A stretch of DNA of 64,000 nt from Massospora cicadina (Eukaryota > Entomophthoromycota > Entomophthoromycetes > Entomophthorales > Entomophthoraceae), in NCBI GenBank assembly GCA_022478985.1, contig JAKSZP010002702.1, positions 62,001-126,000 on the forward strand. Direction: 5' to 3'. How positions within the stretch are numbered: position 1 is the stretch's first letter; each line of letters begins with the position of its first letter. The position numbers were made by a program, and so were the translations under genes. The notes below the pieces were generated by a model. It saw only the letters and a program-made list of their open reading frames with translations. It was not told the DNA's origin and ran no database searches. Shown piece by piece: positions 33,000 to 42,744 of this stretch.

Positions 33000-33895
33000 T
33001 TCTCTTAGGCTCACTACTACCAATTAGTATTGACCTTTCTCCCTATATGACCAGCAACGCTGTCTCCTCATGTATAGGCCATCCTTGCCGACTTTGGGCA
33101 GTTCTCCTGAATTAGGCCTTTAATCCTTACTGGAAATTCGTCCAACAGGCTCTAATATCATCTCTTATTTGGCAACTGATGCTTTCGGATCATTTCAGCC
33201 AACGGTTTCATCAATTGTCCAACTCGTTTTTTCTTCTGAAAATGATTTTCCGCCTTCGCGGCTATCCTTAATTACACAGGTCGTTCTGGCCTCGTTAGCT
33301 TCATCCAATTTCTCCTGAATTGATGAACTCGTCTCCAGCAACTTCTGAACAGTGATTGAGAGTAATTAAGCCAAACAATTTCCTCCAATATCTTGGATCA
33401 ATCAATTCCTATTTTGATTTCATCTCTACATTGGTATGGCAATCCAATTCTCCGAATTGATTGCTTCTTATATTGTACAATGCCTCATCTAACCACTCTT
33501 TCCTCAGGACTATTTAAAGCAGATACAATTTCGACCCAAGTTGATCCTGCTGTTTCTTGGGACCATTTCCAGCGGTCCCAATTCCAACCCAAATTGGCCC
33601 TGCTGTTTCTTGGGACTATTTCCAGAGGGCCCAATTCCAACCCAAGTTGGCCCTGCTGATACTCTTCATCTCAAGTAGATGTCTGGTGGAACTGGTTTCC
33701 TTGCAGCACTAGATAGTTCCATATCTAGGCTAAAAGTCCTTTTCCCTGAGCTTAAGTATCTTCATTTTGCTTCACTTGGAACTCCACTGCTGAGCTGGGT
33801 GAATGCCACTGAACGTGATCCTCTTCACATTCTATCTTTGTTACTTCCTTCAATAACTTATTTCCAAAATTGAAAACATCTTCTTTGTACGACAT
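33000..33895 (-). pseudogene. Element B gag start, shortened
   Basis: ATG at 33895 gives MSYKEDVFNFGNKLLKEV, aligned with A's MSYKEELCKLWTELS. A 53-bp tandem repeat follows (33535-33658), then a charged stretch to about 33000. No capsid or zinc knuckle is present, so most of gag is deleted. Confidence 0.65.
33535..33658 (+). repeat. 53-bp tandem repeat, about 2.3 units
   Basis: Units start at CCCAA(G/A)TTG at 33535, 33588 and 33641 and contain CTGCTGTTTCTTGGGAC. The unit length is not a multiple of three, so each unit shifts the gag frame. Confidence 0.85.
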
Positions 33896-33920
33896 CATTA
33901 ATAGATTCTTTACTCAACTA

Positions 33921-33938
33921 CCACTGTAGAGAGCACCA
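33921..33938 (-). promoter_or_regulatory. Element B primer-binding site
   Basis: TGGTGCTCTCTACAGTGG on the minus strand, three bases from the LTR end. Close to the site in C (TGGTGCTCACTACAGGGG). Confidence 0.75.
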
Positions 33939-33941
33939 ACT

Positions 33942-35097
33942 TGTAAAAATTTACTCTTAGTTGATTATCAGTTGTCAACCCAGTAACCTTTTTACTGCAC
34001 AGGTTTAATTTTCTCGTGCACCTCGCGTTGTATAAAATGTATTATCTGATAATAGTATGGAGACTATTATCCATAGTTAAGTTCAAACTATTATTTGGCC
34101 TAACTCTTCAGACAGTACTTCTGATTATATACTTGATAAGTTGTACTCATAGGGATTCATTCCCTATATTACTGTCCACTTGATCTTAATCAAGATCTCC
34201 TGATGACAGTCTCTTTCAGCCCAACACACAGTTGGCAGCTATCCCTGATTGTGATTCCCTTTGTCTCTAGATCCTCACTCAAATCTCTACTCTTCTCTCT
34301 GAGAGTCTTCCAATTATTGCCTTCTGCAATAATATTCTTGAGATGGAACTTCACACTGGATGCTGATTGTCTAAATATAACCAAATTTACAATATATCTA
34401 ATAATATTAATAATATTAAAAGATGATATTCAATGTTTGTGTTTTTCAATGTTTTTTATTATAGAGAATCCTAGTGAATTATATAGTAGGGGATTCAGCC
34501 GTCTAACCCTTAGTTGACACCTCTTCAATGAAATGGCAGCTGTTGCCATTAAATCACCCTTCCTCATCTTGGCAGCAATGGTCTTCCCCATCCTGGCTAG
34601 GATTCCATCATTGGACATCCTTGAGATCTCAAACGGAAAGAGTCGGAAATGTGTCCCTAATGTTTTCCTCTTGATCCAAGTGAACCAGCCATATTTGGCT
34701 AGCGACCTGCTTAGTTAATGGGACTTTTTACCCATCATGGCAGGTCACTTCACTAACCAATCAATTTGCTAGTTGCAGGCGGCATCACTCACCTCACAAC
34801 TCACTATTCATTCCCAATCAGTCAGTGATGAAACCTGACCAATCCCAATCGGTACACCTGATAGTTAATCACTATCTGATGCCCCTATTTTGTTGGCCAC
34901 TCCGCCCGATGAGATATTAGGTATTCATCCAGATCAATCTCTGATGGATATAACCAGATGAATATCCCAAAATCCCCCGAACATAGTTCCTCCAAAATTT
35001 AGGCCAACCAATTTCTGATTCACTTCACCTTGAGGAATTTTCCCCTAGCGACATCAGGTAATATAGCAGTCTAAGAATATGGGCAAAAATTACAACA
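33942..35097 (-). repeat. Element B 5' LTR (right copy)
   Basis: 1156 bp, TGTAAAA...ACAACA on the plus strand, followed by the CTGCG duplication. Collinear with the left copy. Confidence 0.92.
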
Positions 35098-35299
35098 CTG
35101 CGTATCATGAGACAGTTACTGTACTAATGACATACCTCAATGATCAGTCCTCAACAATTACTTGGAACCATTTAATAGCTTATCTCTATATAATCTACCA
35201 ATTGAACATGTTAATCCTGCTTCACCTGTAATCATCAGCTAATCTATGTCTTTAAGAGGATTCAATCATTGCACAAGTAGATGTTTTATTTGTTGACAT

Positions 35300-35965
35300 T
35301 TTGCTAAGTGTTCAAAAGCATTTGACCAATTCACTAATTGAGGAGTATGCTGCTATCTATTCCAAAGGCCTTGATGAATTTGGGCCAATGGAAGGGGTTC
35401 AACACAGAGTTCATACTGGAGATTCAAAGCCCATTTGTGCTTAGACATATTGTAAATCCAAGATCAAAGAGTCCCAAGTCACTCAGGAACTGGGACAACT
35501 GCTGGACTATGACATCCTAAAGCCCTCTCAAGGATCATGTGCTTCTCTCTGCTGCTGATTCTCAAGAAGGATGGTTACCATCGCGTTGTAATGGACTATC
35601 AAAAAATCAAACACAATCATACAAAAAGACAGCTACCTTTTGCCTTGAAAATTTTTCTCTCCGCCTCTTAACCAGATCTCAGTTCTTCTTGGTTATGGAT
35701 TTCGCTAATGGATACTGGTAAATCGAGCTGGCTACTGAGGACAGGGTGAAGAGCGCTCATTTCCAGTGATGGCCTGTTCAAATCAACTCACATGCCCCAG
35801 GAGTTGTGCAACGCCCCTGCAAATTTCCAGCAGGCAATGGATGGTATGCTCTGAGATTTGAAAATGCTCTGTGTTGAATTTTGGTTCTTTTTAGAGGGCT
35901 TGTTCTTCTTCTGCAGTGGGATGGAGTTTCGTACATCTATTGTATGATGACAATAGACTAGATGG
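35300..35965 (+). pseudogene. Element G reverse transcriptase (continues beyond B)
   Basis: Read in broken frames: KKDGYHRVVMDYQKI, then FFLVMDFANGYW followed by IELATEDRVKSA (motif A, Asp present), then LCNAPANFQQAMDGML (motif B). The catalytic YxDD region near 35930 is destroyed. Orientation and position fit the gag at 24-26 kb, so B split this older element. Confidence 0.78.
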
Positions 35966-36750
35966 TGAATATAATTTAAGATATAACTCCTTTGTAGTAC
36001 TTAAATCTGTATTCCCACTCATTACTTGGATGATGGCATGCCGCCCTGATCTTACTGATCCCAAGTAAATTCTTGACTAATACAAAGTAAGTATTAAACA
36101 CAAAAAGTTTATAAGTTAAATTACAAACTAATAATAGTAGTTGAATGTTCTTTATTAGCATCAACTTGAGGGAAATTTATAGGGTTCAATGTTCACTACA
36201 TCTTACCCATGACATCTCATTTTCAATGCACTTGGCCAAAGGAACACATAAAATGTTTGTAAGAACATCTACAAATACTTAGACTCAGGGCATCATGCTT
36301 AGCCTTAGGGTCAGTTTAAACATCATCATCATTCTCAAGAAGGCATTTTGGATGCATCTGCAAATAGCTGAACCAATTTCCTTTCACATGCAATTGGCAG
36401 CACATACCAAGGCAATTCGTATCACTAATTAGTAATTAATACGATCAAAAACTTGACCAACATTAAAATCTAATTTTGACATAGACCAACAAAGCCCACA
36501 TGCCCAAGTCATTAAGTCAATACTTAATTTAAGTTTTTTAACAAAGCCCTAAAGCCCATGTCATCATAGTCAAATATTATTATGTGAAATTGCTAGGCCA
36601 CAAATCCCAAGTTTGGATATGCTTAGGATATATCTGATCCATAATCGCTGATATTTGTTATGATCCATAATAGGTTTAAGCATGCTAACATTATTATGTC
36701 CCTATTGAATATCTGACAATTAGGTCCAGTCAATTACTCAACACTCTGTG
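35966..36750. other. No gene recognised
   Basis: AT-rich sequence between the G reverse transcriptase and the first LTR of C, with many stops. It may be the rest of G's pol, but no block can be read. Confidence 0.35.
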
Positions 36751-36816
36751 TGTTGTTTTGCAATTTGGCCTGACCAACCGTTCATTCTTTTATTTTATTT
36801 AATGCTGTTTTTAGGA

Positions 36817-37281
36817 CTAAGGTTTTAAGTTCTCAGCATTGACTGTAAGTCTGATAGAGCATCCTCTGTGCCTCAATTGTGAGGCATTCACATTCCGCAA
36901 CAAAAAGGAGGCCAAGAAGGCGACCATCCCCCTTGTAACCCAGGGCAATTTAGTACATGTGGACAAGATTTGGGTGACAGTGTACCCCCTTAAGGTTGCC
37001 CCTTTCCCAAATATCTGACCATGCAATAACTGCTCCAGTGGATCAAAAGTGTGCATAAAGATGGTAGCGGTGAGAGGACGCCTGAAGGAGGGTGGATAGC
37101 ACCTATCTTCAACAACAATTTCATATTCTGCTGAAGAGATGAACAGTTTAAATTGATAAAGGGGTCCAACTCTGGTCACAATTTTGGGTTCTGCCAAGGT
37201 GGCGAAAAATCTAGATAGATTGAGGGGTCCAAATTTAGTAAAAATTGAAGACAATAATTTCTCCAATACATAATAGGACCA
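36817..37281 (-). CDS. Unrecognised ORF in the LTR insertion (minus strand)
   Basis: About 154 open codons, with no ATG at the start: the 5' limit is a TAG near 37281, and the apparent start is TTG. Residues include FATLAEPKIVTRVGPLYQF and EVVVED-like acidic stretches, then TLRGYTVTQIL. The same frame continues upstream through 37680 (ATG, MATKAQSLCNPRN) to about 38118 with roughly ten stops, fewer than expected for AT-rich DNA, so a decayed gene of about 430 codons is possible. The last codons lie in LTR sequence. Family unknown. Confidence 0.3.
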   Translation of the reverse strand, partial: WSYYVLEKLLSSIFTKFGPLNLSRFFATLAEPKIVTRVGPLYQFKLFISSAEYEIVVEDRCYPPSFRRPLTATIFMHTFDPLEQLLHGQIFGKGATLRGYTVTQILSTCTKLPWVTRGMVAFLASFLLRNVNASQLRHRGCSIRLTVNAENLKP

Positions 37282-38112
37282 TGCCTACATGGCATGGCCA
37301 TGGGCACAACCAGTCGCCTGCAAACAAAGCATCACCAATCTATCAAGTGGAATTGCGGTAGAAGAAAAACTTAGCTGCAAAATTCAAGTGAGAGCTGGAT
37401 AGTCAGCATAAGGTCAATTCAGCGGTAATTTAATTGTAAAATCTTATTTTGATAAAAATTGGTTGGGATCACAATACCTTTGTTCATACATTCTCATTTA
37501 TTCCCTAAGCCCAAGACTTAAGACAACATCACTCACTGGTACAGTTTTCTTCTGAATCTCTAATTTTTGATTGACATAAACAAATCCCCTTTCCAGCAAA
37601 AAAATTTCACTGTTTCTGTTGCTGCTGCTACCCAGAACCATGTTCCTAGGGTTGCACAATGACTGGGCCTTAGTGGCCATTATTACGACGCTTCTGCCTT
37701 TCTTATCAAATGGGATTAATGAGAAAGTGGCATGTAGGGAATATCCCCACTTGTGGACGCCCTCTGGCGTAGAGACATACCATTATTGTAAGAGATTATT
37801 TCTCCCCACTGGGCGAAGTTTTGTGAACTCGCCGCTTAATCCAAAAACAAGGGTTCCTCAGTGCATCCTGGGTCCTACATGGCTCCTGAACTATTATCCA
37901 GGGGTTAACCCCGCTGCCACCTTGGCTGCAACAGTTTGGTTACTAGTTGGAATTATTCTTATGATGGTCGCTAGTTACTTCTCCCTATTCATTTCTCTCC
38001 CTTTCCCTATTAAGTCGTTTGGACAGCAATGCCCCCAGCATTCTGAGTTGTTTTCTGGGTACTCACACACCGTAACTGACAGGACAGTCTCAATTTTATT
38101 GTCATATAAGGA
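36843..38112. mobile_element. Insertion in the C LTR, bounded by CATTGA
   Basis: CATTGA occurs at 36837-36842 and 38113-38118, while the other LTR has one related site (CCTTGA). That is what an insertion with a 6-bp target duplication leaves. No clear terminal inverted repeats. The segment carries two diverging open frames and no recognisable transposase. Its origin is unknown. Confidence 0.5.
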
Positions 38113-38143
38113 CATTGATGCTAATATTAATCTTTTGAATTAA
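37580..38143 (+). CDS. Unrecognised ORF with a hydrophobic segment (plus strand)
   Basis: Open from 37580 to the TAA at 38141-38143; the first ATG is at 37640, and TTG at 37619 is the earlier possible start. It begins with a Leu-run, has ALVAIITTLLPFL and a membrane-like segment LAATVWLLVGIILMMVASYF near the middle, and ends in the LTR. It runs antisense to the frame described at 36817-38118, so at most one of the two is likely to be real. No homologue recognised. Confidence 0.25.
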   Translation, partial: TNPLSSKKISLFLLLLLPRTMFLGLHNDWALVAIITTLLPFLSNGINEKVACREYPHLWTPSGVETYHYCKRLFLPTGRSFVNSPLNPKTRVPQCILGPTWLLNYYPGVNPAATLAATVWLLVGIILMMVASYFSLFISLPFPIKSFGQQCPQHSELFSGYSHTVTDRTVSILLSYKDIDANINLLN

Positions 38144-38711
38144 TTTAAGACAGATGGTCATGATGCTGCTGTTTAATCATCAAGTTAAGTTACAGCAGAT
38201 AACCTTGACCACGCGCCAAAGTTCTATATGTAGCTAATAATTGATAGGATTAATCTACTATATTTCTTCTTTGGGCCATGACAATATAGCAACTGAGGAT
38301 CAAATTCTTACCACCCCACTGGCAATATCTACTGAATCATTGGCTATCAATTTATGAGGCTTTCCAGTGTCATAAATTATTTCCCATTTTTTCTAATACC
38401 TTAACTCTTGCCTAACCAGTGTAAAACAATTGGCAAGGGTTTTGTCCCCAAAAATTCAAGCCAGAGATTTCTAACACATATCCAGAATAACTATGCATCA
38501 TTTGGTACTGTACTGTATAGTTTATTATGATGAGTTTGGAAAAATGTAGAGATCTTTTTTCACCTAGCTTGAATAAGCTGCTACTAAGACCTTTGAAAAT
38601 AGAAATTTATTGTTTTTGTAGGCTACTGTCTTCATACAGTTCCCTTTAGTTTCTTAAACAAAATAAGCCTCTGCAGTTGTATATCACTGCCAAAGCAACA
38701 ATTACAACATT

Positions 38712-38729
38712 TGGTGCTCACTACAGGGG
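38712..38729 (+). promoter_or_regulatory. Element C primer-binding site
   Basis: TGGTGCTCACTACAGGGG, two bases after the LTR end. This is the cleanest version of the primer-binding sequence shared by A, B, F and, more weakly, E. Confidence 0.8.
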
Positions 38730-39014
38730 CCACTTTTAATACCCTGTTTCATGCTATAAAAACCACTAAAATTTTATATTTTAATGACAATTTTCGGGGC
38801 GACCTGCCATACATTCCTTATGGTAAACCCACCTATGAGGAGGGTCTGGTGAGTGCTAGCGTTATGTCCCAATTTGCTGAAGCGTTATTTTAGGTGCACC
38901 AATGGAGGAAGCAGCTACTGCTATCACTAAAATATATCAAGAGTTGAAACCTTTGCACATCCTGGTTCAATCTCAGGGGCAGGAACCTACTTATTAAAAC
39001 ACATTCACTGACGT

Positions 39015-39051
39015 ACTGACTGACTGACTGACTTATTGACTGACTGACTGA
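39015..39051 (+). repeat. TGAC microsatellite
   Basis: Tandem TGAC units in two runs, with one imperfect unit (TTAT) between them, directly left of the minisatellite. Confidence 0.9.
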
Positions 39052-39053
39052 TA

Positions 39054-39551
39054 TCTGAAACCTTCGAGTCTGATAGGGTCAATCTATTTGAGTGAGTGGG
39101 TGAGAATTGGTGAATCTTATCAAATCTGAAATTATTGAGCCTGATGGGTTCAATCTATTTGGGCGAGTGGGTGAGAATTGACAAATATCATTAAATAATT
39201 CACCAAATTGCTCACCTGAAGCTAATTGAGTCTAATAAGTTTAATCTATTTGGGTGAGTGGGTGAGAATTGGCAAATAAGATCGAATCTGAAACTATCAA
39301 GTATGATAGGTTCAATCTATTTGGGTGAGTTGGTGAGATTTGGCGAATATTATCTAATAATTCACAAAATTGCTCATCTGAAGCTAATCGAGTCAGATAA
39401 GTTTAATCTATTTGGGTGAGTGGGTGAGAATTGGCAAATAAGATCTAATCTGATATTATTGAGCCTGATGGGTTCAATCTATTTGGGCGGGTAGGTGAGA
39501 GTTGACAAATACTATTGAATAATTCACCAAATTGCTCACCTGAAACTCAAC
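39054..39551 (+). repeat. Alternating 72/90-bp minisatellite
   Basis: Unit starts (T/C)CTGA at 39054, 39125, 39215, 39287, 39377, 39449 and 39539 give lengths 71, 90, 72, 90, 72, 90: a 162-bp dimer repeated three times. All units share GGTTCAATCTATTTGGG-(T/C)G and GGTGAGAATTG. The 90-bp units add TAATTCACCAAATTGCTCACC, which pairs with GGTGAGAATTG...AAAT to form a hairpin. Confidence 0.88.
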
Positions 39552-39599
39552 AAAAATCAGTATTAGATTTTAAGTAGATTAAGTAGTTAGGATAATCAG

Positions 39600-39739
39600 C
39601 TCACCAGCCACGAGGGCAACAGTGAAGCTGTTAGTCCAAGTGGCTCGAGAGTAGTGCTGGCACAGCCTATAGGCTACAATGTGAGCTTATCATCTGATAA
39701 ACTAAATACCGTAGCGAAGCACGGGTATTTGAATGTTAG
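39600..39739 (+). mobile_element. Helitron-like 3' end 1
   Basis: AATACCGTAGC-GAA-GCACGGGTATT (39705-39729) is a GC-rich hairpin, followed by TGAATGTTAG. Helitrons end with such a hairpin about 10 bases before CTRR, usually CTAG; here the end is TTAG. The 5' end was not found, but the minisatellite may be inside the same element. Confidence 0.4.
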
Positions 39740-40083
39740 GTTTATATATTTTAAAAACCTGCCTAATTTGGTTCACCTAATTAATAATAAAATTTTGGCA
39801 AGTTAAGTAGAAGTTGATTAGTTTGGAAGATATGTCACATACTCAATGATATTAAGTATAAAGAGATGTTTCGGGTAGCAGTTTGGTGTTATTTGATTGA
39901 TTCGATAGGTTTTTTTGTTTGGCCGAGTGAGTGGTTGATGGCTTTTGTTTAAATCGATAGGACACAGTTTAGTTTTGAGGGGTGATTAGTTATTGGTTGT
40001 TTTGATAAGTTCAGTGAGGTTTACCTGAGTGGTTTTTGGTTGATTCGATTGAGCAATTAGACTTGGCTGAGCGGTTTTGTTTA

Positions 40084-40165
40084 TCTATAATATAAAATCT
40101 AAATTAATAAATTGAAAATCTGAAATTTTATAGACACTGTAGCAAAGCACGGGTAAACCGGGTAG
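40084..40165 (+). mobile_element. Tiny Helitron-like element, about 82 bp
   Basis: Starts TCTATAATATAAAATC, a Helitron-type TC 5' end, preceded by A. It ends with an ACTGTAGC-AAA-GCACGGGT hairpin and GTAG, followed by T. Insertion between A and T and the TC...CTRR form are Helitron rules (C of CTAG is G here). It is very short, and the match is short too. Confidence 0.42.
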
Positions 40166-41299
40166 TTAGATAATAAAAAAATTTCTTTTGATTAAGTCTA
40201 TATGGAAGCAGGAGGAGGCTGAACAAAATTATGGCGGAATGTCAACACTTTAATAGAATAGTAAGGTTACTCTGCAAGAGATCTTAAGCGCAATAGGCGT
40301 AAGGGTAGACATGTGCATATCAAGCTGATTAATCGGATTCTAATTTTGATGATTTTAGAGAGCATTTGTGGTCACTGAGTCTAATATATTAAATGATGTA
40401 CCCTTATTGACTGCTACCGCCATCCCAGCTGTTGCAGCTGCCACTTTCATAAACTATGATCTTCAAGTTACACTGGTGCTCTTTTCACAGCTATTAAAGT
40501 CAACTTCCCATGCTTGATAGGAATTCAAATATCCATACCTTCATACGTCTATGTATTATCATGTTAGAAAAAACCAATGATATACTAAACTGGCCATGAT
40601 GATGAATTTAAGGATCCCATTAGTCAAGAGCTAGCGTTGCCAAAAATAATGGAGTTGGCATGTTTTACTTTAACGCCAATAACATTATTATTGATGAGTT
40701 TGGTGAAGCAGAATAGATGATAGGATGGAAAACCGCATTCATATCAATTAACTATAAAGTTGGTGAGGAATTGTTAGCTTTTGCAAATTAATTTTACTAT
40801 AAGGCACAAGTGCTATATGTGGACATGATTCTGAGTCATTACGATTCTAATATCGCTTTCCACCATGCCTGCAAGCCTCACACACAGATTTTTATTATAT
40901 CAAGATACTTATTCTAAATTCAATTTTCCACTACTGAGATAGAGAATTACCTGAATCACTGAGCCCTTACTTTTAACGCTCTATTATAAGCATTCAAAGA
41001 AAAAGCCAAGTATTCCTTTACTGACTGTGACCACTAATAAAGATTTGAGAAAGCCCTGTCATAGTAGAACATCAATATTCTACCTCTTCCAAAAAGTTAA
41101 AAATCCCAGTTAACAATTTTAATATAATGGAATGCTGCCTCTTCAGGGAAACGTTCCCTAAGAATATACCCACTGAGGTTGTTATGGCTCCACGGCTCAA
41201 GGCAAAAAATGATTTATTTGATTACTTATTTCAACATATCTCTCTCATTGCAATCACTAATTGCAACAAATTTGATTAAAGACTAGGTAAGTTTGATAA

Positions 41300-42740
41300 T
41301 CTCTTTGAGGAGATTAGTGTGCACCCAATGTTGGGTGGCTGTTGGGCAAGCAAAGTAAAGAGCACAGGATTGGGCTCCACACCATCCAAAATTCATAAAT
41401 GCCCCAGCAACACCAGTGGCCTAGAAAAAATAAAAACTAGCGGTTAGTATTTCCCTAGAGATTTTGTCCTGGCAAGCAAAAGTGGCCAGTTCATCAAACC
41501 TCCGCATTCCCAGCCACTACTCATCAGTGGGGCATGTGGTTCAATTTTTCCTTGATATTAATCAAACAGAGCTTTGGGAAAAGTTCTGGGGAGATGTTCT
41601 CAACAATTTACCAGCTGCAGTATATGTAGCACCTCACTCCATGACCCATGGTTGGTTGGATCTTGGGTTTGAAAGTAAACAAGCAGCAGATGAAGCTGCA
41701 CAGGTGCATATGGTGGTAGACCTCCAAGATGGTCAATGGGTGGTTGAAACAAAGTGCAATCAGTGGTCCAAGTCAAACCAAATTTTTGTAACCTTCAACT
41801 TTCTCCTACAATGATAAAGCGCAAAGTGCTGAAGCTCCACCTCAAGGATGGGCTTAAAAGCTATGAGGAAATTCACTCCTTTTAAATGCAATGCTTTATG
41901 CTCATGCCTGACCTGTGCACGGGAAAGGCAACTTCTGTGATCACCCTTTCCATAGTCATTGTAGAATATTTGACCCAAATCCCCACGCTGCAGTTATGTT
42001 CACTGATGGGCAGGAATCCTACCTGTTCCACATCACAGTAGATAGTGTGCCCCCTATCTGCACCTTTTGTTGCACTTTTTTGCTACAAGGCCCACACCAG
42101 CCCCATCAAGGGGAGCATATCATAAAACAAAATCATCCCTGACACAATGGGCAGTGCAGAAATCCATTATGATTTGGCTATAGATACTGACGCCGCCTCA
42201 CAGTGGGGGCATAGGGGTGTTACATTCAGGTCAAACCTGTGTCCCCTCAAGATCGCAAAAAGGCCAAACATGCCCACAGAGCAGCAGCCAAGGCAGCGGC
42301 TAAAGCTGCGTCTGTGATCCTGCCTGCCCAGACCCATGATGACATCAAGTCATTTGCAGCTGAAGTGACTTGTGAATCCATTCACCAATAAGATTGGGCC
42401 AACCAACCTGAGGACCCAATGGGTGAGTCAGATTTACCTGGCAATATTACCAAGCCTTGATCAATACCGATTCTACCACTCATTTCCCTCCTGAATTTTT
42501 GTTGACCTTTGATGGTGCACATCAGGAGCACAGCAACTCAAAGATTCGCAGAAGGCAAAAATTCCAAAAAGAGGAACCATACCAAAAACATTGATAGCGC
42601 CCTAAAGGACCACTATAACAAAACTGATTCTGTTGCTTCCCTCACACATGGTGCCATATTGAGTGCTGAAAACGAGCTTAAGGATGGGCAAGGGGGTTCT
42701 TCCCATCGCACCTTAGGTGCAATGGGGGTAGCCTTCACAA
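41300..42740 (+). pseudogene. LINE ORF1 (nucleic-acid binding), decayed
   Basis: A 116-codon open stretch (41464-41814) reads LPAAVYVAPHSMTHGWLDLG and AADEAAQVHMVVDLQDGQWV. It is followed by Cys/His clusters read in shifting frames (41890-42080: CxxC...H..C patterns, CTFCCTFLLQGPHQPH), a likely broken zinc-knuckle region, then an Ala/Lys-rich tail. Placed directly before an endonuclease-RT ORF, this is ORF1 of a LINE. The true start was not found. Confidence 0.6.
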
Positions 42741-42744
42741 TATG

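Larger units (their letters stand above)
26556..35097 (-). mobile_element. Element B: decayed Ty3/gypsy element, same family as A, minus strand
   Basis: LTRs at 26556-27676 and 33942-35097 flank the element, with a perfect 5-bp duplication CTGCG at 26551-26555 and 35098-35102. On the minus strand, from right to left: primer-binding site, gag start, a shortened gag/protease region, linker, RT, RNase H, integrase, hairpin array, antisense gene (plus strand) and polypurine tract. Most of gag and the protease are missing, replaced by a copy of the hairpin array. It is inserted in the older element G. Confidence 0.92.
36751..38709 (+). repeat. Element C LTR, left copy, with a 1.27-kb insertion
   Basis: Starts TGTTG and ends TTACAACA, three bases before a primer-binding site. 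Collinear with 47552-48234 on both sides of an extra segment, 36843-38112. Without it the LTR would be about 0.68 kb. The 5-bp flanks of the two LTRs (CTGTG left, TATTA right) do not match, so C may be a recombinant. Confidence 0.75.
38730..41300 (+). pseudogene. Element C gag remnant, interrupted
   Basis: A short frame (38711-38893) starts a Gag-like protein, with GKPTYEEGLVSASVMSQFAE. It is cut at about 39000 by a microsatellite, a minisatellite and Helitron-like ends, and weak gag-like sequence resumes at about 40190-41300 (EEAEQNYGGMSTL; APRLKAKNDLFDYLFQHISL). No zinc knuckle could be read. Confidence 0.4.

Noticed and set aside
39054..39551. CRISPR-like array
   Set aside because: Units are contiguous, alternate 72/90 bp, and have no unique spacers; the genome is eukaryotic.
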